Shown here: piece by piece, positions 59,135-64,000 of the stretch
How the letters are laid out: each line of letters opens with the position of its first letter
How positions within the stretch are numbered: position 1 is the stretch's first letter
NCBI GenBank assembly: GCA_900545605.1
Contig: UQZL01000001.1
Span: forward strand, 1-64,000
Direction: 5' to 3'
Length of the DNA: 64,000 nucleotides
DNA from: an uncultured Collinsella sp.
GTDB taxonomy: Bacteria > Actinomycetota > Coriobacteriia > Coriobacteriales > Coriobacteriaceae
Notes under the pieces: model-generated
Told to the model about the DNA's origin: nothing
What the model saw: only the letters and a program-made list of their open reading frames with translations
Database searches by the model: none
Position numbers and translations under genes: made by a program

Positions 59135-61271
59135 GCGCTGCCTGTTGCGGGCGACGCAAGGGTTTGCGGCCCGCCGTCGACCAGGCGCTCGCCGCAAGCG
59201 GGGCGGCTTTATGGGCCGTGCCGGTATCGACTTGTTTATCGAAGACGGGGCCTATACCACGCTCTCCTCTGCGGTTGTCATTCTGGTGGTGCTTACGCTG
59301 CTGTTTTCGTCGACCGCGGCGATATGGAGCATGTCACGCGCCGGAGACACCCAGGTGGCGGCCGATAGCGGTGCGCTGGCGGGCGCCAACGTGGTGTCGT
59401 CCTATCACACAGCCGCCACGGTGGTGGATGCGAGCATTTTGAGTTTGGGCCTGGCGGGGTTTGCCACGATCGGCACCGGCTTGGTTGCCATTCTCATTCC
59501 GGGCGCCGAGGTTGTCGGCAGCGATATCATCGATACGGGAACCCAGATCATTAAAACACGTAACAAGTTTGCCAAAAGCGCGGCAAAGGGCCTGCAAAAG
59601 ATCGAGACCGCCTTGCCGTACCTGGTTGCCGCACGTGCCATGCAGGCAGTATCGGCGCAGGATACCGACGGCGTGACCTATACCGGTACGGCGCTTGCCG
59701 TGCCCAGGACATCCGAGTCGGATTTTGTTGCGCTCGAAGGGTCCGAGATTTCGACCGATGCCATTAAAGATGCATCGGAAGATTTGGAACGCGCGGCCGA
59801 GGAGCTGCAAAAAGCATCGGAGGAGACGGCGAAGGCCAAAGAGCGCGCCTGGCTAGCGGATTGCGGTGGGTCGGATAAAGGTTCGGTTGGCAGCTGTTCG
59901 TGTATGTGGGAGCGCGCAAAAAGCCTAACGGATCTCTCCGGTGTTCAAAATCCGCATTACTCATCGAGCGTTACGTGGGAGCCCCAAGTGGCGCTCAATC
60001 GCTCGAAGGACTACTACCATCGGCGTCTGGCAAGCGAGAAGCCCCAAGGCTCGAGTGTCGAGATGAAGGCAGAGTCTGCGGCGCGTAAGGCGTTTTATAC
60101 CTATGCGAGTGCGGAGGTCGATCGGGCATATATTACTGAGAACGGAGACAGGGTTTCCTCCTATATTCCGCTGCTGCCGCGCAACTCTGATGAGGTTCGG
60201 GCGACGGAACTCTATACCGATGCGGTGTGGCCGACGAGCGTGAACGATGGCAAGGCGTATCTGCATTACGGGACGACCTGCCCTAACTATAAGAAAGGAA
60301 CGCCGAGCGGATTTGCTTCGGTTGCCGATTGCGATGGGCAGGATAAATGCAGCAAATGCCATTTTGGCGTTTCGTCGCTTGGTGCTGTTGCGGCGCCTTC
60401 AACCTCTATCGAAAACGGCTTCGAGTATCACTTTGACAAGTTTAAAGACGCCCTGGAGGACTACGTCGACTGTCGCAACAAGGAGCTTGAGCTCGAGCGT
60501 CAGACCGAGGACGAAGCCGACCGTGCGGGCAATGCGTTCGATACCGCCATCAAAGAACTATCCGGTGAGCGTCCGCGTATCGCCCCGCCCGGTCGCAACG
60601 GCGTGGTCGCCTTTGCGGTCTCGGGCGCCATCTCCAGTCCCGACGAGCTCAACTCTTCGTTTAACACGGCAGTTGAGCTTGGCAATCGTGGTGCAATTTC
60701 TGCTGCAGTGCTCGCGCCCGATGATGCGACGGCACAAAATAACGTTCTCTCGCGGTTTTTCTCGACGCTGGAGGAGCGTTCGGGCGGCGTTGCCGGCTTG
60801 CTCGACGGTGTTATGGATGTTTGGGGCCGCCTGCTTGTGGGGTACGGAGACATCCAGGGTGCGGCCGACGAGCTTATGGGAGAGCTGATCGGTGGCTTGG
60901 GAGGGGGTGGCGGCGCGTTGGGTTCCATCGCGTCCTGGCTCGGTGACACCGTCTCGTCCTCCGTGGCGGCGCTGGGACTCGAACCATGCGATTTACGTCT
61001 GCGAAAACCGGTGCTGACCGATACCGCCAATGTCATCAAAAGTCCGGGGTCCGATATCGCGGGCATCTCCAAAACTCAAAATACCCTGCGAAAAATCCCC
61101 TTGGGCGTGACTGACCCCAAGGCACTTTGCGAGGCCTTGGAATATCACGTCGAGCGCACCATCAGCAGCGCGGTGTTCACACTTGCGGAGATCCCGCTGC
61201 CCGGCGGCCGCTCCATCCCGCTCACTGTCGATGTTGCCACGCTGGTGGGAGCTTTTGGCGGTGGGTCGTAA
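59106..61271 (+). CDS. large TadG/Flp-assembly-like membrane protein
   Basis: The 721-residue protein has a basic N-terminus and then a TadE/G-type helix region (about 50-75; AVVILVVLTLLFSSTAAIW). After that comes AGDTQVAADSGALAGANVV, the motif common to TadG-like proteins. It also has a coiled coil (EDLERAAEELQKASEETAKAKERAW near 215) and paired cysteines (CSCMWER; CDGQDKCSKC). A Gly-rich stretch lies near 600. It is much longer than ordinary TadG. ATG 59106 follows GGAGGGAG. The substrate or partner is unknown. Confidence 0.7.
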   Translation: MIHGLLHGIRRCLLRATQGFAARRRPGARRKRGGFMGRAGIDLFIEDGAYTTLSSAVVILVVLTLLFSSTAAIWSMSRAGDTQVAADSGALAGANVVSSYHTAATVVDASILSLGLAGFATIGTGLVAILIPGAEVVGSDIIDTGTQIIKTRNKFAKSAAKGLQKIETALPYLVAARAMQAVSAQDTDGVTYTGTALAVPRTSESDFVALEGSEISTDAIKDASEDLERAAEELQKASEETAKAKERAWLADCGGSDKGSVGSCSCMWERAKSLTDLSGVQNPHYSSSVTWEPQVALNRSKDYYHRRLASEKPQGSSVEMKAESAARKAFYTYASAEVDRAYITENGDRVSSYIPLLPRNSDEVRATELYTDAVWPTSVNDGKAYLHYGTTCPNYKKGTPSGFASVADCDGQDKCSKCHFGVSSLGAVAAPSTSIENGFEYHFDKFKDALEDYVDCRNKELELERQTEDEADRAGNAFDTAIKELSGERPRIAPPGRNGVVAFAVSGAISSPDELNSSFNTAVELGNRGAISAAVLAPDDATAQNNVLSRFFSTLEERSGGVAGLLDGVMDVWGRLLVGYGDIQGAADELMGELIGGLGGGGGALGSIASWLGDTVSSSVAALGLEPCDLRLRKPVLTDTANVIKSPGSDIAGISKTQNTLRKIPLGVTDPKALCEALEYHVERTISSAVFTLAEIPLPGGRSIPLTVDVATLVGAFGGGS

Positions 61272-61747
61272 TGGGCGTTCACACGGGCTTGCGCGAGGAG
61301 CGTGCCCAGGCGACGGTCGAGATGGCCGTGGTCACGCCTGTCCTGCTCGTGCTGGCTCTCATCGCGTACAACGTCATGATCTTTGCCGGCGCGGTCGCGC
61401 GCTTCGACCGCGTAGTGCCCGACATCGTGCTGGCGCACGCTGTGGCGCCGGGCGGGGAGGGTGACGAGAGCTCCATTGACGCTTCCACGACCGTTCAAGC
61501 TCAGATTCAGGATGCCATGGAGGGATATGACTTGCAGGTCGAGGTCTCGAGCGAGCAAGGTACAGCGTCATCGGATGGTGGCCTGCTCTCTCTTTCTGGC
61601 ACGTTTAGGACCTATACCTGCACCATGCACTACGAGCCGTGGCCGAGTTCGCTGAGCATCGCCGGCGTTTCCCTGGGGGCGCCGGCCGTGCTCACGCATG
61701 AACGCGCGGTGACGGTCGATCCATGGCGTCCGGGGGTGGTCATGTGA
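61271..61747 (+). CDS. TadE/TadG-like membrane protein
   Basis: The 158-residue protein has REERAQATVEMAVVTPVLLV then LALIAYNVMIFAGA, the TadE signature with AQATVE near the N-terminus. A short soluble domain follows. It starts at ATG 61271, sharing its A with the stop of the previous gene (TAATG). It is probably a minor pseudopilin or assembly subunit. Confidence 0.78.
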   Translation: MGVHTGLREERAQATVEMAVVTPVLLVLALIAYNVMIFAGAVARFDRVVPDIVLAHAVAPGGEGDESSIDASTTVQAQIQDAMEGYDLQVEVSSEQGTASSDGGLLSLSGTFRTYTCTMHYEPWPSSLSIAGVSLGAPAVLTHERAVTVDPWRPGVVM

Positions 61748-62103
61748 CTGCGGTCTCGTCCTATATCGCCTACGCGAGGGCGCTCAACAGGTTGGGCTGG
61801 ACGCCGGCCGAGTTTGTGGTGGCGGAGTCGTTTACCGTGCGTTTGCGCGGCATGCTGGGACGGCGGCCGATTGCCGCCAGCGGACTGCCGCTTGTCATGG
61901 CGTTTCCGCGCTGTTCCTCGGTTCACACCTGCTTTATGGCCTATCCCATCGACATCGCCTTTATCGATCGCAATGGCAATGTTCTTACTTGCTGCGAAAA
62001 CGTTCGCCCTTGGCGTATGTGTTCCTGCCCCGGCGCCTGGGCAGTACTGGAGCGGCCTTCCATACTCGCTATACCTCCCGCCCTCCAACAAGTGCCGGCG
62101 TAA
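61744..62103 (+). CDS. DUF192-family protein at the end of the Tad operon
   Basis: The 119-residue protein matches DUF192. It has SFTVRLRGMLGRRP near the N-terminus, then SSVHTCFMAYPIDIAFIDRNGNV and a CxC-containing end (RPWRMCSCPGAWAVLE). DUF192 proteins are usually small, often secreted, and of unknown role. No signal peptide is visible here. GTG 61744 overlaps the previous stop (GTGA), so it is translated from the pilus message. That placement is unusual and may show a function in pilus biogenesis. Confidence 0.75.
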   Translation: MTAVSSYIAYARALNRLGWTPAEFVVAESFTVRLRGMLGRRPIAASGLPLVMAFPRCSSVHTCFMAYPIDIAFIDRNGNVLTCCENVRPWRMCSCPGAWAVLERPSILAIPPALQQVPA

Positions 62104-62161
62104 GAATTGGCGACAGCGGACTTTCGTCATACGAAATTGGGTAAGATGGAGGAGAAGATGC

Positions 62162-62428
62162 ATGGATGTTGAGATCCATCCCAACGCCAAAAAACACCTG
62201 ACGGAAAAGCAGGTGCTTGGTGCCTGGCGCGCGGTTACCGAGTGTATTCGCCGCGAGTCGGAGGACGAGCCGCCGAGATGGCTTGCCATTGGATGGCTTC
62301 CAGACGGCCGAAGTGTGGAACTTGTTGCAGTCGAACTAATTCGTGGATGGCTCATTATTCATGCCATGTCTCCGGTTCAGAAGAAATTCTGGCAAGAGAT
62401 TGAGCGAGCACGTCAAAGGGGTCGATGA
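62162..62428 (+). CDS. BrnT-like toxin candidate
   Basis: The 88-residue protein has IHPNAKKHLTEKQVLGAW, a central WLAIGWLPDGRSVELVAVE sheet and a C-terminal HAMSPVQKKFWQEI. It looks like a BrnT/RelE-type small RNase or a related actinobacterial family. No catalytic residues can be assigned surely. GGAGGAG precedes ATG 62162 by six bases. The downstream gene overlaps it by four bases and encodes a ribbon-helix-helix-like protein, the usual toxin-antitoxin layout. Confidence 0.65.
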   Translation: MDVEIHPNAKKHLTEKQVLGAWRAVTECIRRESEDEPPRWLAIGWLPDGRSVELVAVELIRGWLIIHAMSPVQKKFWQEIERARQRGR

Positions 62429-62712
62429 TGGGCAAGACATATACGACCGCTAATGGTCAGGTTGTAACGAATGAAATGATTGACGCGTGGTGTGAGTCGT
62501 ACGAGCGCGGAGAGTTTCCGGATGGCGAACACACCGTTGATGGGATCGTGCATGGACGGCCCCCGCTCTCAGGTGAGGGGACGGCAACGCTATCGGTCAA
62601 GATTCCTCTGGGAATGAAGGAAGCTATTCGTCGGCGGGCGGCTGCCGAGGGGATGACGCCAAGTGAGTTTGCCCGTGCGGCCCTGAGTGAAAAACTTCTT
62701 GCTGCCGGTTGA
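62425..62712 (+). CDS. ribbon-helix-helix antitoxin candidate
   Basis: The 95-residue protein ends with ATLSVKIPLGMKEAIRRRAA followed by AEGMTPSEFARAALSEKLL, a clear RHH DNA-binding fold (residues about 55-90). The first half is acidic with no named domain. ATG 62425 overlaps the toxin stop (ATGA). It should bind the toxin and the operon promoter. Confidence 0.75.
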   Translation: MMGKTYTTANGQVVTNEMIDAWCESYERGEFPDGEHTVDGIVHGRPPLSGEGTATLSVKIPLGMKEAIRRRAAAEGMTPSEFARAALSEKLLAAG

Positions 62713-62847
62713 TGCTTCTGACGTGCCGTTCTATAGGATTGAGATCGTGGCCGATGTCGCGCTCAAAAACTTTTTTAAAATTCTCGGTTGACCGGAGCGC
62801 GTCCTTGGTTATACTAATCAAGCCTTGAAACAAGGCACACCTCAAAT

Positions 62848-62920
<73 letters not shown>

Positions 62921-62933
62921 CCTTGAATTGACT

Positions 62934-62964
62934 AGGACCTCTGCAAAGGGGTCCTTTTCTTTTA
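62934..62964 (+). terminator. terminator of tRNA-Phe
   Basis: An 8-bp stem AGGACCTC / GGGGTCCT (62934-62941 with 62948-62955), with one G-U pair, is followed by TTTTCTTTT. Confidence 0.8.
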
Positions 62965-63216
62965 TGTAGGGTTCTGCGGAAAATGCGCCCCATTATTGAG
63001 CGATAGAACGGGACATGCTTTCCGGTGCCTGCCTCCGGCGCGCGTACACACCTCGTCGCACCATTCCGAGCCCGCTCGCCCCAGACATTCCTCCCACTTT
63101 CGCGTCACTTTACAGACCGTTCGGTCGCCTGTCCGCACACGCGGGTATACTCAAAACGATACTTATCCTATGCAATACGATGCGGGTTCGACCTGCATGA
63201 TCCGAAGGGGGCAGTA

Positions 63217-64000
63217 ATGGAGAGGATACTCGGCGTTAATCTCTCTGGCTGGTTTATTCCCGAGCCTTGGGTGACCCCGTCGCTGTACGCGGCGACCGGT
63301 GCATCCAACGCGGCTGAGCTACAGGAGGCCATGGGTACCGCCGCCTATAACGAGCGCATGCGCCGCCATTACGAGACGTTTGTGAGCGAGGACGATTTTC
63401 GCCGCATGGCGCAGATCGGTCTCAATGCCGTGCGTCTGCCGGTGCCCTGGTATGCCTTTGGCTCACAGGAGTCCGATGCCTCCTACATATCGGTTGTCGA
63501 TTACATCGACCGCGCAATTGAGTGGGCTGCCAAGTACGACATCCGCGTGCTGCTCGATCTGGCAACCGTGCCCGGTGGCCAGGGCGATTCCAACGATTCG
63601 CCCACCACGCCGGAGGCTGTTGCCGAGTGGCATTCGTCCACCAACGGCCGTCATGTCGCGCTCGACGTGCTCGAGCGCTTGGCCGATCGCTATGGCGAGG
63701 CCGAGAGCCTGCTGGGCATTGAGCTGCTGGACACGCCGCAGATGAGCGTTCGCAAGAGCCTCTTCACCATGACGGATGGCATTCCGGCCCACTACCTGCG
63801 CAATTTCTATCGCGATGCCTACGAGCTCGTTCGTTCGTATATGCCCGAGGATAAGATCGTCGTCTTCTCGTCTTCGGGGCATCCCAGCGAGTGGAAGCAT
63901 TTTATGCGCGGCGCCAAGTACAAGAACGTCTACATGGACCTTCACCTGTACCATTACCGCGACGAGTACGCGCTCGACATCACGAGCCCCCGCGGGCTGA
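63217..64000 (+). CDS. GH5-family cellulase/exo-glucanase-like protein (3' truncated by window)
   Basis: This partial 261-residue protein has the GH5 beginning (ILGVNLSGWFIPEPWVTPSLY), and ETFVSEDDFRRMAQIGLNAVRLPVPWYAF as the substrate-cleft opening. YDIRVLLDLATVPGGQGDSND then stands where exo-1,3-glucanases have DLHGAPGSQNG. At residues 167-174 it has GIELLDTP where the family has GIELLNEP; the catalytic acid/base Glu is therefore missing. The nucleophile region lies beyond the window. It may be a non-catalytic relative. GAAGGGGGC precedes ATG 63217. The 296 bases before it hold only the tRNA terminator and an AT-poor probable promoter with TATCCT. Confidence 0.75.
   Translation, partial: MERILGVNLSGWFIPEPWVTPSLYAATGASNAAELQEAMGTAAYNERMRRHYETFVSEDDFRRMAQIGLNAVRLPVPWYAFGSQESDASYISVVDYIDRAIEWAAKYDIRVLLDLATVPGGQGDSNDSPTTPEAVAEWHSSTNGRHVALDVLERLADRYGEAESLLGIELLDTPQMSVRKSLFTMTDGIPAHYLRNFYRDAYELVRSYMPEDKIVVFSSSGHPSEWKHFMRGAKYKNVYMDLHLYHYRDEYALDITSPRGL

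Overview
The window is about 64 kb of GC-rich chromosomal DNA. It most resembles a gut Coriobacteriia (Actinomycetota) genome of the Collinsella/Olsenella type. That placement is an inference from gene content: mannose-family PTS genes with SIS-domain deglycase-like enzymes, several HutC-type GntR regulators, a compact Tad pilus locus, a pheS T-box leader with an intrinsic terminator, and many intergenic palindromes carrying GGGGAC/GGGACAGG cores. No rRNA, phage, insertion sequence, transposase or CRISPR array is visible. Most genes are single-copy housekeeping or metabolic genes with good ribosome-binding sites, and most transcription units end in clear hairpins.

Layout. 1-2.8 kb: a PAP2 phosphatase, a threonine-aldolase-type lyase and a GNAT acetyltransferase. 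2.8-17.3 kb: a sugar or amino-sugar region with three HutC-type GntR regulators, three SIS-domain enzymes ending in RRYM-type tails, and one complete mannose-family PTS (fused IIAB, IIC, IID). It also holds two membrane proteins (EamA, YitT), a HAD phosphatase and recQ. The gene arrangement suits uptake and deglycation of Amadori-type or amino-sugar phosphates; the substrates are not proven. 17.4-24.3 kb: an L-2-hydroxyacid dehydrogenase, metA (with the glutamate that marks acetyl-CoA use), 5-formyl-THF cyclo-ligase, a hicAB toxin-antitoxin pair and a large M16 peptidase. 24.3-29.7 kb: an accessory stretch with an AlbA_2/ATPase regulator behind a duplicated 75-bp upstream element, an HNH nuclease, a zinc-ribbon protein, a DUF5710 protein and tRNA-Val.

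30-43.8 kb: a second EamA transporter, a DUF4012 envelope protein, glmM, an M32 carboxypeptidase, T-box-controlled pheS then pheT, and a cobalt/nickel ECF transporter (cbiM-PDGLE, cbiQ, cbiO). 43.9-52.3 kb: a zinc-dependent phospholipase C-like protein, a nuclease-like orphan, pyk, a P2A-type calcium-like ATPase with a structured leader that can hide its ribosome-binding site, and rsgA. 52.5-62.1 kb: a translationally coupled Tad/Flp pilus operon (cpaB, tadZ, tadA, tadB, tadC, two pilin-like proteins, TadE/TadG-like proteins, and a DUF192 gene at the end). 62.1-64 kb: a BrnT-like/RHH toxin-antitoxin candidate, tRNA-Phe and the start of a GH5-like protein that seems to lack the catalytic acid/base motif.

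The points most worth following are the leader RNA of the P-type ATPase, the GntR/SIS regulatory circuits with readable operators, the dispersed palindromic repeat families, and the catalytically doubtful GH5 homologue.
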